Origin: Vibrio gelatinilyticus
GTDB taxonomy: Bacteria > Pseudomonadota > Gammaproteobacteria > Enterobacterales > Vibrionaceae
Direction: 5' to 3'
DNA length: 64,000 nt
NCBI RefSeq assembly: GCF_022836845.1
Contig: NZ_JAJNNZ010000003.1
Span: 124,001 to 188,000 of the forward strand
Shown in pieces: positions 8,753 through 18,522 of the stretch (positions within the stretch are counted from its first letter, which is position 1; the number at the start of each line of letters is the position of its first letter). The notes under the pieces were generated by a model. The model did not search any database. It was not told the origin of the DNA and saw only the letters and a program-made list of their open reading frames with translations. The translations under genes and the position numbers were made by a program.

Positions 8753-11593
8753 TTATTTCATTGAGCCATGTGCCATATCAGGCTCACCGCAATGACTCAA
8801 AATATCGTTTCTTGCTTTATCGCGTAGTGAAAGGGCAGCTTGCCAGTCCGATCCATCAGGATATAGTGCTTTACCAATGGTCACGCTGATATTGCCCCGG
8901 CGGGGGAAAAGTGAACTGCCTCTAAGTTTTGAGCGAGTGCCACATAGAGTTATAGGAGTCACCGGTATTCCTGAATTGGCCGCGGCAATAAATGCCCCCA
9001 TGTGAAATTGATGAAGCCCGGCCATTCGATACAGAGTACCCTCTGGGAATATAACGAGAGGTTGTTTCTCTTTAACGCCTTCAAAGAGGTTTTTCGCGTC
9101 TACGACGCTTTGTTCAACATCAAAACGTTCGACAAACTCGGCACCCAATTTGGTTAAAAAAATACGAGAAAACGGGTTATTTAACAACTCCCGCTTAGCC
9201 ACAAAGCGGCACTTTAATCCCGTGGTAGCAATAATCACCAATCCATCTAAATAACTGCAATGATTAGCGACCAAAATGCTGGACTGGCTTTGAGAGGGCA
9301 AGTTGTCTAGCCCCTGTATAGAGCACTTAGCGCCAGTAAATCGAATTAATGCCCGAGCACCCAACTGGGTGACTTTCCAACACCCTGCTTTATTGGGTAA
9401 TAATGCCACCAGTAACCAAACCACTGGTGCAAGTAGTCCGATTCCTAGCCAGGCATAAGCGGCAAAACCGACATCTAATAGAGTGCGTGTGTATTTGCGT
9501 AGCTGTGGTCTTACACCCGCAACAGCCAGGTGTATAGCTTGAAGCCAAACTGCGCGCTGACGCTTACCAAGCTTGCCTTGTTCATACAATTCCTTACAAG
9601 CACTGCGGCGGATTTTACCACTTGAGGTTTTGGGTATGGTATGAGGCGGGCCAATGACTATATCATCGGCAGGACTGCCAAGTAGGCTTAATGCCAATGC
9701 GTTGATCTGTTTTTTGATTTCGTTAATTTGGTCTTGATCTGTTTCGCGACTTTCCGCCAATAAGACCAGCTTCTCGGTTCCCGATCGGCGGTCGTGGCCA
9801 CCAAAAGCGGCGACGCAGCCTTTTCTTACACCAGTGATATTGGCAACAGCTTGTTCGAGTTCGTGAGGATAGATATTACGCCCTGCTTTAATGATGATGT
9901 CTTTGGTTCGACCGGTTAGAAACAATTCCCCCCCTATTGTAAAAGCGCGGTCCCCTGTGACTAGCCAGTCATCATGATAGAGAATCTTGGTTTTTTCCGG
10001 GTTGCGGTAGTAGCCTTGTGTCGCTGAAGGGCCCTTAAATTCCAGCTCGCCTTCTTCGCCTTCTGGTAACTCTTTGCCTAGGTCATCGACAATACGGATC
10101 TGGTGGCCAGGAAGAGGAAAGCCTAACCCGATAACAGGAATTGCATTGTTATCTTTTTCTTCTGTGACAATTGCTCTGCCAAGGTGACTCAAGGCTTCTC
10201 GTTGAAAATACTCAACCCGAGGTGTTCTTACATTAACGGGAAAGGTGAGTCCGACGGAAGATTCCGCCAGGCCGTAAACGGGTGACATGGCTTCTGGCTT
10301 AAAACCATACTTAGCATACTTGTCGGTGAAGTTTTTTATGGATTGTGGGCTAACAGGCTCTGCGCCATTCCATGACAGCCGCCAACTGCTTAAATCCAGC
10401 CCTTCTAAGTCGCTCTCTTTGACTCGGGCGACACAAAGTTCATAGGCAAAGTTCGGCGCAGGAGAGAGGGTTCCTCTATAGCGATGAACGGCCCAAAGCC
10501 AACGTTGTGGTTTAGTGAGAAACTGCAATGGAGACATTATGACTAAAGGCATCGCATGATACAGACTGCCAAGCCACGCTCCGATAAGACCCATGTCATG
10601 GTAGACAGGTAACCAACTGACAAATACGTCATTGGAGGTTGCGCCGACCACTTTGCCCATCGCCCTGATATTGGCGAGTAAATTGGCGTGTGTAAGCATA
10701 ACACCCTTGGGTACGCCTGTACTGCCAGAGGTGTACTGTAGAAAGGCAATATCGGATGACTCAGCGTCACCAGCATCAAAGGGGCTTCTCGCTTGTTGCA
10801 GTTCACTTGCGGTGACCACTGCGGTAATGGTTTGAACCTGTAGCTTGAGTAAATGAGCTAGGGACTTCGCCTCTGTAACCGTGATGAGTAACTTGGCTTG
10901 TGCGTTGTTGAGGATATTGGCATGACGATTCAAATGGTCTTCAATTTGCTGAATTCGGGCTGGGGGGTATATGGGTACAGGGATCGCTCGTGCATACAGT
11001 ATTCCAAAAAAGCTATAGAAGTACTCATTGCTGGTGGGAAGCATTATCGCGACACAATCCCCAGGCTCAATACCATGCTCTACAAGTCCCGCTGCGATTT
11101 TAAGCGCTTCATGCTTAAGTTTCTGATAATTTATTTCTGCAACTTGATCGGCATTTTGAAAGACATAGAGGTGCGGTCTATGGGGGTGGTTGTCGACATG
11201 CCAGTCAAGCAGTTGCTGTAATGTGGTAACATCCGTAGGCTGACCCTCTACCGTTTCTAAGTGGATGTGCTCGATCGGCTCGATGGGCAATGCAGCATCA
11301 TCTGTTGGAACCGATTTTAGTATCGCATCAACAATATCTTGTGGCGTTTCGATAGTGGATAACGCATGTTCAGGCAATGAAGTGTGAAAGTGACTTTCGA
11401 TGCGTGTTAATAGCTCGGCTCGGGTCAGGCTATCAAAAGAAAGGTCTTCATCAAGGTTGCTAGTTAAGTGTATCGGGTTTGATGATAGGGCGTCTGGATC
11501 GAGCTCAACAATGAGCTTTTGCACAATCTGCAGCACAGATTGGCTTACCTTCGAAATATCTTTGCTCGCGTTACTATCATTATTGTTAGGCAT
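8753..11593 (-). CDS. ACP / fatty acyl-AMP ligase / PlsC acyltransferase fusion
   Basis: This 946-residue protein joins three enzymes of lipid chemistry. Residues about 13-85 are an acyl carrier domain with the phosphopantetheine Ser55 in LSFDSLTRAEL. Residues about 105-690 are an adenylate-forming ligase with the ATP loop QYTSGSTGVPKGVMLTH, the core LVTGDRAF and the hinge GRTKDIIIKAGRNIYPHELE, followed by the catalytic-lysine region TIPKTSSGKIRR. Residues about 740-930 are a PlsC-type acyltransferase with NHCSYLD and FPEGT after a hydrophobic segment. The likely route is activation of a free fatty acid, loading on the ACP, and transfer to a lysophospholipid or another alcohol at the membrane. 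The frame extends to a TTG at 11689 but MPNNN at 11593 has GGGAAG upstream. The substrate is unknown. Confidence 0.85.
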   Translation of the reverse strand: MPNNNDSNASKDISKVSQSVLQIVQKLIVELDPDALSSNPIHLTSNLDEDLSFDSLTRAELLTRIESHFHTSLPEHALSTIETPQDIVDAILKSVPTDDAALPIEPIEHIHLETVEGQPTDVTTLQQLLDWHVDNHPHRPHLYVFQNADQVAEINYQKLKHEALKIAAGLVEHGIEPGDCVAIMLPTSNEYFYSFFGILYARAIPVPIYPPARIQQIEDHLNRHANILNNAQAKLLITVTEAKSLAHLLKLQVQTITAVVTASELQQARSPFDAGDAESSDIAFLQYTSGSTGVPKGVMLTHANLLANIRAMGKVVGATSNDVFVSWLPVYHDMGLIGAWLGSLYHAMPLVIMSPLQFLTKPQRWLWAVHRYRGTLSPAPNFAYELCVARVKESDLEGLDLSSWRLSWNGAEPVSPQSIKNFTDKYAKYGFKPEAMSPVYGLAESSVGLTFPVNVRTPRVEYFQREALSHLGRAIVTEEKDNNAIPVIGLGFPLPGHQIRIVDDLGKELPEGEEGELEFKGPSATQGYYRNPEKTKILYHDDWLVTGDRAFTIGGELFLTGRTKDIIIKAGRNIYPHELEQAVANITGVRKGCVAAFGGHDRRSGTEKLVLLAESRETDQDQINEIKKQINALALSLLGSPADDIVIGPPHTIPKTSSGKIRRSACKELYEQGKLGKRQRAVWLQAIHLAVAGVRPQLRKYTRTLLDVGFAAYAWLGIGLLAPVVWLLVALLPNKAGCWKVTQLGARALIRFTGAKCSIQGLDNLPSQSQSSILVANHCSYLDGLVIIATTGLKCRFVAKRELLNNPFSRIFLTKLGAEFVERFDVEQSVVDAKNLFEGVKEKQPLVIFPEGTLYRMAGLHQFHMGAFIAAANSGIPVTPITLCGTRSKLRGSSLFPRRGNISVTIGKALYPDGSDWQAALSLRDKARNDILSHCGEPDMAHGSMK

Positions 11594-11750
11594 GCTAAAG
11601 CTTCCCGATCTAAGAAGAATTGCATTCGTTTTATTAATTATAAAACGTTCACTTTCAATAAAGTTTAGTCTGCGGCAGGGAACTCTCAAAGTTATGGTGT
11701 TGCGTCATGACAATAAGCAAAAAGAATATTGATAAACTGTGATGGAGCTT

Positions 11751-12392
11751 TCATTCACAGTCTATCGGTTTTTTGGTAGCAATGATAAACACGCAGGTAT
11801 TTTGAGTACCATGATGCCATTGGCGTTCGATACTAAATCCAGATTGCGTGAGTTCGTTAGTCCATTGATCTTCAATGAGAATATAGACATCAGGCATCAA
11901 TCCCATGAGCTTTCCCAGAGGTGCTAGCCACTTTATAAAACGCAAATAAGAGTGCCCCAAACACACGGTGCTAGTTATAAACAGGCCTCCGGGTTTTAGT
12001 ATTCGTGATACTTCGGTAAGTATGGCCGCCCGATTTGGGAGTAAGTGAATGACATTGAGAGCTAAGACAGCGTCCAGACTTTCTGAGTGGGCGTTGAACT
12101 GTTCCAGAGTTCCTTGATGGAACGTGACATTATTGATACCAGCATGCTCTGCTTTTGTGCGACCTATGGCGATCATGTTTTCGGCGAGGTCGATTGCATC
12201 AATATGACGCACGTAAGGCGCGTGATAGATGGCTGTCGTACCGGTTCCGCAGCCAAACTCGAGCACCTCCATCTCTGTGGTAAAGTAGCCTTGAGTTTCC
12301 GAGATTTTATTTTGATAAGTAGCTTCATCATCTACGGGCGTGCGTGAGTACTTTTGGGCAATGTTGTTCCAAAATTTTTCTGATGGGTTCAT
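11751..12392 (-). CDS. Class I SAM-dependent methyltransferase
   Basis: The 213-residue protein has the SAM-binding motif I (VLEFGCGTGTTAIYHAPYV, about 42-60), an acidic motif II region (IDAIDLAENMI) and the post-motif VLALNVIHLLPNR typical of small-molecule methyltransferases. Towards the C terminus it follows the UbiE-like pattern RILKPGGLFITSTVCLG. AAGGA precedes the ATG at good spacing. It lies 157 bases upstream of the ligase fusion on the same strand, so it may be co-transcribed and modify a lipid, but no sequence feature proves this. The methyl acceptor cannot be told from sequence. Confidence 0.8.
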   Translation of the reverse strand: MNPSEKFWNNIAQKYSRTPVDDEATYQNKISETQGYFTTEMEVLEFGCGTGTTAIYHAPYVRHIDAIDLAENMIAIGRTKAEHAGINNVTFHQGTLEQFNAHSESLDAVLALNVIHLLPNRAAILTEVSRILKPGGLFITSTVCLGHSYLRFIKWLAPLGKLMGLMPDVYILIEDQWTNELTQSGFSIERQWHHGTQNTCVFIIATKKPIDCE

Positions 12393-12511
12393 GACATATT
12401 CCTTTCTCAGGCGCGGCCATAATGGGGGCAGGTGCTTACGTTATTTAAGTGTGACGATAAAAATACTAGCTTTTGTTTCGTGCTGTTGGTGTGACTTAGA
12501 GACCAAACTCG

Positions 12512-12535
12512 AGTCATGCTTAAAAAAGCATGACT
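12512..12535. repeat. Perfect 10-bp hairpin with AAAA loop
   Basis: AGTCATGCTT (12512-12521) and AAGCATGACT (12526-12535) pair perfectly around an AAAA loop. It lies in the 250-base gap between the methyltransferase and permease genes. There is no T run on either side, so it resembles a protein site or a transcript-end hairpin trimmed by nucleases more than an intrinsic terminator. Confidence 0.5.
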
Positions 12536-12643
12536 GTGAATTGATTGGTGAGGGTAGGACGGGTTTATTAAGCGATTCAATGCTCGACATTAGTTACCGT
12601 TATTACTCGTAGCAACGAAGACAGACCCAGCGCTTATTTTTGG

Positions 12644-13564
12644 TCAGAAAAGGAACTGGTAGAAAAGACCGGCACCGACCGCCATCGACAATATAACGAC
12701 AAGAAACGCGATAACCATGGTGTTTTTAAAGATGGACTTGAGTAGGATCACTTCGGTTAAACTTGCACCAGCGCTACCAATGATCAGTGCCATAACCGCG
12801 CCTAAGCTCATGCCTTTTGCTGCAAGGGCTGCGCTTAATGGAATGACAGCTTCGGCACGAATGTAAAGAGGTATGCCAATGATAGCGGCAAGAGGTATTG
12901 CCAAAGGGTTGCTATCATTGGCCACCTTAGCGACAAACTCTGTAGGCATAAAACCATAGATTAGTGAGCCAAAGATGATCCCTACCATCAAATACGGCAA
13001 GACTTTCTTGAAATCTTTCCAAGTCGAATTCCATATTTTTTGCCACTTATTGATAACGACAATCGTGTTGGCCGAGCAAGTGCTACCACATTCTTTTATC
13101 TCGGGATCTAAGTAAGCCTCGGCTTTGATGTATTTCTCAAAGCCAAGTTTCTCGAGAGTAACCCCCGCCAGTATTGAAACACTCATAGCGACAGAAAAAT
13201 AAAACAGAGTAACTTGCAGTCCGAAGGTGACCGCGAATAGTCCGATGATGATCGGATTCAGTAGCGGGCTTGCGAATAGGAATACCATCATCGTTCCGAA
13301 CCCTGCATTTGCGCGAATAAGGCCTTTTAGAAAGGGGATAGTGGAACATGAACAAAACGGTGTGATCGCACCCAGCAAGCTCGCCACAAGATACCCTTTT
13401 CCATTCTTGCTACTGAGGATGCTCTGAATTTTGTGAGGCGGAATGTATTCTTGCAAAATACCGACCAGGTAGCTGATCAACAAAAACAGAACCGTTAACT
13501 CGACTGAGAGCAGTACAAACATATTGATGGTGTCTTGCACCATTGCCGTATCTATATTCAACAT
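12644..13564 (-). CDS. DUF318/YraQ-family permease, ArsP- or SO_0444-like metal(loid) efflux
   Basis: This 306-residue membrane protein has about eight hydrophobic helices and the signature TPFCSCSTIPFLKG (about residues 64-78), the Cys motif of YraQ/DUF318 permeases. ArsP exports trivalent organoarsenicals and the SO_0444 group has been linked to Cu/Zn efflux, so the substrate could be either. A cytosolic loop with ECGSTCSAN adds two further Cys. GAGGT precedes the ATG. It is transcribed divergently from an ArsR-family regulator across an intergenic region that holds three copies of a repeated operator half site, so it is very likely controlled by that regulator. Confidence 0.85.
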   Translation of the reverse strand: MLNIDTAMVQDTINMFVLLSVELTVLFLLISYLVGILQEYIPPHKIQSILSSKNGKGYLVASLLGAITPFCSCSTIPFLKGLIRANAGFGTMMVFLFASPLLNPIIIGLFAVTFGLQVTLFYFSVAMSVSILAGVTLEKLGFEKYIKAEAYLDPEIKECGSTCSANTIVVINKWQKIWNSTWKDFKKVLPYLMVGIIFGSLIYGFMPTEFVAKVANDSNPLAIPLAAIIGIPLYIRAEAVIPLSAALAAKGMSLGAVMALIIGSAGASLTEVILLKSIFKNTMVIAFLVVILSMAVGAGLFYQFLF

Positions 13565-13583
13565 TGTATTTACCTCTATGGCC

Positions 13584-13668
13584 TTATATTTCGATTAACT
13601 TAGAATGATCGAAATATAATCAACTCGATTGGACGAATCAAGATATTTCTAGTAATATCGAAATATAA
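13584..13668. promoter_or_regulatory. Repeated operator ATCGAAATATAA for the ArsR-family regulator
   Basis: TTATATTTCGAT (13584-13595) and ATCGAAATATAA (13608-13619) form a perfect 12-bp inverted repeat with a 12-base spacer. A third exact copy, ATCGAAATATAA, lies at 13657-13668, close to the regulator start codon. The sites fill the divergent promoter region, as expected for an autoregulated ArsR-type repressor that also controls the permease. Confidence 0.8.
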
Positions 13669-13685
13669 AGTTGTAGCTGGAGGAT

Positions 13686-13982
13686 ATGGTGAATATTGAT
13701 GTTGTAGCTAAAGCCTTGAAAGAGCTAGGTCATCCGACAAGGTTGGCGATATTTAGGCGTATTGTTCGTGCAGGTCACTCAGGAGTACCTGTTGGGGATT
13801 TACAGCAAAGTTTGTCGATACCAGGTTCAACGTTGTCGCATCACATATCAAGTCTAGCGTCAGCTGGACTGTTGTCTCAGAGAAGAGAAGGGCGCACCCT
13901 CTTCTGCGTGGCTGAGTATGATAAGTTAACGGATGTCATTGGGTTCTTACAAGATGAATGTTGTCTAGATGAACAGCGATGA
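13686..13982 (+). CDS. ArsR/SmtB-family transcriptional repressor
   Basis: The 98-residue protein is a compact winged helix: KELGHPTRLAIFRRIVRAGHSGVPVGDLQQSLSIPGSTLSHHISSLASAGLLSQRREGRTLFC matches ArsR regulators, with the recognition helix at GSTLSHHISSL. A Cys pair near the C terminus (DECCLDEQR) and one Cys in the wing (LFC) could bind a thiophilic ion such as trivalent arsenic. It should repress both itself and the permease. The ATG at 13686 sits only two bases after GGAGG, so the GTG at 13689 is an alternative start. Its end overlaps the next gene as ATGA. Confidence 0.85.
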   Translation: MVNIDVVAKALKELGHPTRLAIFRRIVRAGHSGVPVGDLQQSLSIPGSTLSHHISSLASAGLLSQRREGRTLFCVAEYDKLTDVIGFLQDECCLDEQR

Positions 13983-14539
13983 TCGAGATAAATCAACAAC
14001 ATATACGGCGTATTGAAACGCTGATTTTAAATGACCCATTTCGAGTTGATGTGCTGCGAGCGGTGAGGACGTTGGATCTTCCTCAAGGATTTGTTGCAGC
14101 GGGCTTTGTTCGAAATCTAATTTGGGACCATCTTCATCGCAAAGATACATCAAGCAGCCTTAATGATATTGATGTGGTTTACTTTGATGCTGCTGAGCAA
14201 TGTGACGACCAACATCAGTACTATGAGCGTGTGTTGCTTGCGGCGATGCCTGACGTAAATTGGCAAGTACGTAATCAAGCAAGGATGCATATCAAAAACC
14301 AAGATAAGCCTTATCAAAATGTGCAAGATGCGATGAGTTATTGGCCCGAAAAAGAAACAGCCATTGCGGTCCGGTTAACCTCTGCGGGTAATATTGACTG
14401 CATTACTGCGTTTGACTTATCAACACTGTTTGCGCTGCAAATTACCCATAACCCCAGACGTGATAAGTTGATATTTGAGCAGCGCGTTAACTCAAAGAAC
14501 TGGTTAACGCGCTGGCCCAGGCTAACGGTGAATGACTAA
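13979..14539 (+). CDS. Nucleotidyltransferase-fold protein (DUF925 type)
   Basis: This 186-residue protein has the nucleotidyltransferase-like pattern AAGFVRNLIWDHLHRKDTSSSLNDIDVVYFD (about 37-67), where GFVRN replaces the usual G-S pair and the DIDVVYFD acidic pair could bind metal. The C-terminal half has CITAFDLSTLFALQITHNPRR, also typical of this family of uncharacterised proteins. It overlaps the ArsR-type gene by four bases (ATGA) and is probably translated from the same mRNA. Its substrate is unknown and a link to metal resistance is not established. Confidence 0.75.
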   Translation: MIEINQQHIRRIETLILNDPFRVDVLRAVRTLDLPQGFVAAGFVRNLIWDHLHRKDTSSSLNDIDVVYFDAAEQCDDQHQYYERVLLAAMPDVNWQVRNQARMHIKNQDKPYQNVQDAMSYWPEKETAIAVRLTSAGNIDCITAFDLSTLFALQITHNPRRDKLIFEQRVNSKNWLTRWPRLTVND

Positions 14540-14624
14540 GTGAAACTCGTCATATCTAACAAGAGCGCGGCATACCTAAGTGATGACTTATTGCGCTTTG
14601 TATTCGTGGTGTGTTCTATAGCAA

Positions 14625-15554
14625 CTAGTCGCTAAGTTTTGGTCTTGACGCCCAAACGTACAGCAATTCAAGCGCAATTGTTGCACCAGCCAATGCCGTT
14701 AGATCACTTTGATCATAAGGTGGAGACACTTCGACAACGTCCATGCCGACGACGTTGACTCCCGCCAGACCTCGTATGATCTTCAATACTTTATCGCTAT
14801 TGAGCCCACCGCACACGGGGGTGCCAGTACCGGGTGCAAACGCGGGGTCAAGGCAGTCTATATCAAATGTAATATAAACCGGCTTGTCACCGATGGTCTC
14901 TTTTATTTGAGCAACAATCGCGTCAACGCTCATATCGTTGGCTTGCATGGCATTGATGACGTTAAAGTCGTGATCATCGTAACTGTATTCTGTTCTTATC
15001 CCGATTTGCACAGAGTGCTTTGCGGAAATCAGCCCTTCTTTAGGGGCGTGATAGAACATGGTGCCATGGTCATAGCTACTGCCATTACTGTAGGTGTCGG
15101 TGTGCGCATCAAAATGGATAAGCGCCATCTCACCGTGATGTTTCGCATATGCTCTGAGGATCGGTAGAGTGATGAAGTGATCCCCACCCAGCGCTAACAT
15201 GGTTTTTCCACTTTTCAGTATTTCATTGGTTGCGGCTTCTAAGCGGTAAGTAAAGTCTTCCGCGTCACCGCAATCAAACACTAAATCACCAGCATCGATG
15301 ACCTTATTGTCCTTAAAAACGTTAAAATTCCAGGGAAATTTGTTCCCTTCCCACGCCAAATTGACGGATGCCTTACGAATCGCATCAGGCCCCATTCGAG
15401 CGCCGGGACGACCAGAGGTCGCCATATCAAGTGGAACACCGAGCACAACCACATCGGCGTCAGCGCTAACTGGGTTCTTTACCAAAGGACGGCGTAAGAA
15501 AGTCATCGCATTTGAATACAAGGAATAATCCGTTTTGGTAAACAAATCGTTCAT
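14625..15554 (-). CDS. speB: Agmatinase
   Basis: The 309-residue protein is a ureohydrolase that converts agmatine to putrescine and urea. The binuclear manganese ligands are visible in [18 protein letters not shown] and [21 protein letters not shown]. The order of motifs matches agmatinase more than arginase. Its ATG follows the speA stop codon directly (TAAATG), with AGGA in the end of speA, so translation should be coupled. The pair forms the arginine-decarboxylase route to putrescine. Length is normal. Confidence 0.93.
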   Translation of the reverse strand: MNDLFTKTDYSLYSNAMTFLRRPLVKNPVSADADVVVLGVPLDMATSGRPGARMGPDAIRKASVNLAWEGNKFPWNFNVFKDNKVIDAGDLVFDCGDAEDFTYRLEAATNEILKSGKTMLALGGDHFITLPILRAYAKHHGEMALIHFDAHTDTYSNGSSYDHGTMFYHAPKEGLISAKHSVQIGIRTEYSYDDHDFNVINAMQANDMSVDAIVAQIKETIGDKPVYITFDIDCLDPAFAPGTGTPVCGGLNSDKVLKIIRGLAGVNVVGMDVVEVSPPYDQSDLTALAGATIALELLYVWASRPKLSD

Positions 15555-17465
15555 TTAAAAATCCTCTAAATAGGTATAACCAGTGAGACCCTGTTCAAGC
15601 TCTTGAAGAACAAGTGCTTGCTCGTCTTTTTCAACATAACGATCCACGAGTTGTTGATAATTGTTTCGGATGTCGTCCACGTCAATATGAACATAGCGCA
15701 TCATATCTTCAACCGAATCACCTTCATCAATAGACTCAAAGACCGTTTTTCCTTGCTCGTCAATTGTCACGACAGCACTGTGCGTATCACCGAATAGGTT
15801 ATGCATGTCTCCGAGGATCTCTTGATATGCCCCGACCAAGAAAAAGCCCATCAGATACGGTTTGTCCTTGCTCCACTCTGGCACAGCTAACGTTGTTTCA
15901 ATGCCTTGACCTTCTACGTAATGGTCGATGGCACCGTCTGAGTCACAAGTAATGTCTAACATGACGGCGCGTTTGTCGGCGACATTTTGTAAGCCCGACA
16001 ATGGTAACACTGGGAACACTTGATCGATGCCCCAAGCGTCGGGCAGCGACTGAAACAGCGAGAAATTGACAAAGAACTTGTCTGCTAAGCGGCCATTAAG
16101 CTCGTCGATTATCGGTCTGTGAAAACGGTTTTTGTTGCTCATTAAATGGCGTAGCTCGGCGTATATTCTCAGAGACAACTGTTCGACCCAGGCGCGTTGC
16201 TCTAGGTTGATCACCCCCGTTGCAAATGAGGCATGAGCTTCGCTTAAATCACTTTGTGTATCATTATATATCTCAATTAGTGCCCGAGCGTCTGTGCCTT
16301 CGCTCAGGTTTTTCCAGTTACGCCACATGTTTTGTAGCAGCGCTGGCGCCTGATCACTCGGCGCTTCCACTTTTTCGACTGTATAGCTTTCAGTGCCAAT
16401 CACATTAGTAATTAACACTGCGTGATGCGCAGTTAAAGATCGACCTGACTCGGAGATAATCACAGGCTTTGGCTGCTGATAATCGTTGCACACATCGTTG
16501 ACCGTACTGACGACATTTCGAGCATACTCGGCCAGACCGTAATTCATTGAATTGGACGACTGGCTGCGCGTACCGTCATAGTCGACAGCCAAACCGCCGC
16601 CAATATCAAAGTAATCGAGCGGTGTCCCCAAATGACGAAGTTCACAATAGAAACGAGCAGCTTCATTCACTCCATTTCGTACATCACGAATGTTGGCCAT
16701 TTGTGAACCCAAATGGAAGTGAACGAGTTGCATAGCTGCCAGTTGGTCTTCTTGTTTTAGTCGCTCTAGTACGGTGAGGACTTGAGATGCGGACAGTCCA
16801 AACTTCGATTTTTCGCCGCCGCTGGCCTGCCATTTACCAGCGCCTTGAGAGGCTAAACGGATGCGCAGCCCTAATCGAGGTTTAACCCCTAGCGCTTTTG
16901 CCTCGCGCAGCACGATGTCGAGCTCGGATAGCTTCTCAAGAACGATAAATACCTTGTGCCCAAGCTTCTCCCCAATAAGTGCAAGTCGGATATATTCACG
17001 ATCTTTGTAGCCATTGCAAACAATGACGGAACTCGCCTGTTGCGCCAGAGCCAATACAGCTAAAAGCTCAGGTTTGCTGCCAGCCTCTAATCCAAGCTGC
17101 TTGGTTTCCAATTGCGCCTGGCTCGATAAGATTTGATCGACCACTTCTTTTTGCTGATTAACTTTAATTGGGTAAACCAATAAATAATTATTATCGTAGT
17201 TGCACTCGTCAATAGCTTGATTGAATGCATCACAAATGCTGTGCACGCGTTGGTGGATGATTTGGGGAAATCGCACCAATGCAGGCAAATTCAACCCTTT
17301 TTTTTCTAATTCATTTGCGATAGATACCAATGGTGTTGGGTGCCCATTATCGCTTCTCGGAGAGACGAAAATATCGCCGTCATCGTTGATCCCAAAGAAA
17401 TTTTGGCTCCAGTACTGCACGTTGTAATCGGCGCGAATATTGTCGAGCTTAGAAGAGTTTGTCAT
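15555..17465 (-). CDS. speA: Biosynthetic arginine decarboxylase
   Basis: The 636-residue protein is a PLP-dependent fold III decarboxylase that converts arginine to agmatine. Near residue 100 the PLP-lysine motif [17 protein letters not shown] is visible, and the barrel continues with [14 protein letters not shown] and [15 protein letters not shown]. The C-terminal beta domain carries [15 protein letters not shown], containing the active-site Cys of the group. Length matches biosynthetic SpeA of Vibrio and Escherichia. AAGGT precedes the ATG. Together with speB it supplies putrescine. No ribosomal frameshift or leader peptide is visible upstream. Confidence 0.94.
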   Translation of the reverse strand: MTNSSKLDNIRADYNVQYWSQNFFGINDDGDIFVSPRSDNGHPTPLVSIANELEKKGLNLPALVRFPQIIHQRVHSICDAFNQAIDECNYDNNYLLVYPIKVNQQKEVVDQILSSQAQLETKQLGLEAGSKPELLAVLALAQQASSVIVCNGYKDREYIRLALIGEKLGHKVFIVLEKLSELDIVLREAKALGVKPRLGLRIRLASQGAGKWQASGGEKSKFGLSASQVLTVLERLKQEDQLAAMQLVHFHLGSQMANIRDVRNGVNEAARFYCELRHLGTPLDYFDIGGGLAVDYDGTRSQSSNSMNYGLAEYARNVVSTVNDVCNDYQQPKPVIISESGRSLTAHHAVLITNVIGTESYTVEKVEAPSDQAPALLQNMWRNWKNLSEGTDARALIEIYNDTQSDLSEAHASFATGVINLEQRAWVEQLSLRIYAELRHLMSNKNRFHRPIIDELNGRLADKFFVNFSLFQSLPDAWGIDQVFPVLPLSGLQNVADKRAVMLDITCDSDGAIDHYVEGQGIETTLAVPEWSKDKPYLMGFFLVGAYQEILGDMHNLFGDTHSAVVTIDEQGKTVFESIDEGDSVEDMMRYVHIDVDDIRNNYQQLVDRYVEKDEQALVLQELEQGLTGYTYLEDF

Positions 17466-17645
17466 TATTTTAACCTTACGGTGTGATGCGAATGCATAAT
17501 GTTAAATTGCGACAATTAAAGGTAATCATCACGGCATTTTTAAAAAATCTGTTCGAAAAAGAGGAGCGCATTAACGGATAAAATGGGGGTTCTGTCTAAC
17601 AAAAGAATCCTATCGTCTAGACAAAGAAACCGAGAGGAGGAGCCG

Positions 17646-18404
17646 TTAACGAAGAGGGGGCGGTAATTTCTTAATGAGGCTATCGAGCCAAACAAGATGG
17701 CTAGGTACGATACAGTAAAGCATTAGGGCAAAAGTCATTGAGCCATAGAGGTCGACGGGCCTGTGCATACCAAGCCAAAGGCGACTTACCGCGACACTCG
17801 TTGCCCAGGTGACCAGAGTAATACAGGCAAAATATTGCTTACTTTTCACCATTAGACCGCCAAAAAAGGTAACGCAAATCGCGACAAATATTGTATGGCC
17901 AGATGGAAAGGAATAGTCTTTTTCGCCGTGCCAGTGCATAGTTCGCCAGGAGCTGACGAGTGATTCCACATCATCGATGGCGGCGTCTTTTAGTGGCTGG
18001 TCCAGTTGATAAAAATACTGTGGGCTTTTGATAACCTGATACTCAGCGAGCAGCTCTGTATAAGGTCTTGGGCTTTGAGTGATATCCTTGAGCAGTGATT
18101 TTCCAGCGAAGCTGAGCACCAACAAAAAAAACAATTGTACGGTGAGTTGAGCTCCTTTTTCTATGATGTCGCTGTCACCTTTTAGTGTCCAAGTAACCCC
18201 AAGACAGAGCACGAAAAGTGTGAAGAGGAACCCTTCGCTGCCGGCAGAATAGGTGACTATTTGCATCACATAACCAAACTCATTAGTGACTGAGTCACTA
18301 AGCTGAGCAGGAAAGACAAGTGCTGAGGCTAGTACTGTGCATGCCGTTAGGGCGAGCAAGCAAAGAATACCGGGCAGTTTGTTTTTGATTAATTGATGCA
18401 GCAT
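17646..18404 (-). CDS. PAP2-family membrane phosphatase (PgpB-like)
   Basis: The product is an integral membrane phosphatase with the three PAP2 motifs: KDITQSPRP, SFPSGHT and SRLWLGMHRPVDLYGS. It has about six hydrophobic segments and should cleave lipid phosphates such as phosphatidylglycerophosphate or undecaprenyl pyrophosphate in the envelope. An upstream in-frame TTG at 18470 would add 22 residues. I prefer the ATG at 18404, after which the chain begins MLHQLIKNKLPGILCLLALTAC and enters the membrane at once; neither start has a strong Shine-Dalgarno sequence. It is transcribed on its own. Confidence 0.8.
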   Translation of the reverse strand: MLHQLIKNKLPGILCLLALTACTVLASALVFPAQLSDSVTNEFGYVMQIVTYSAGSEGFLFTLFVLCLGVTWTLKGDSDIIEKGAQLTVQLFFLLVLSFAGKSLLKDITQSPRPYTELLAEYQVIKSPQYFYQLDQPLKDAAIDDVESLVSSWRTMHWHGEKDYSFPSGHTIFVAICVTFFGGLMVKSKQYFACITLVTWATSVAVSRLWLGMHRPVDLYGSMTFALMLYCIVPSHLVWLDSLIKKLPPPLR

Positions 18405-18522
18405 GAAAATTTCTACCGAATTAGAGATTTTCATTATGATATAGGCAAACATGACAGAGTTCTTCAACAAACTGTCACGTATTTGTATCTAAATATATAC
18501 GATGAATTTTGTGGTTTTAGAG

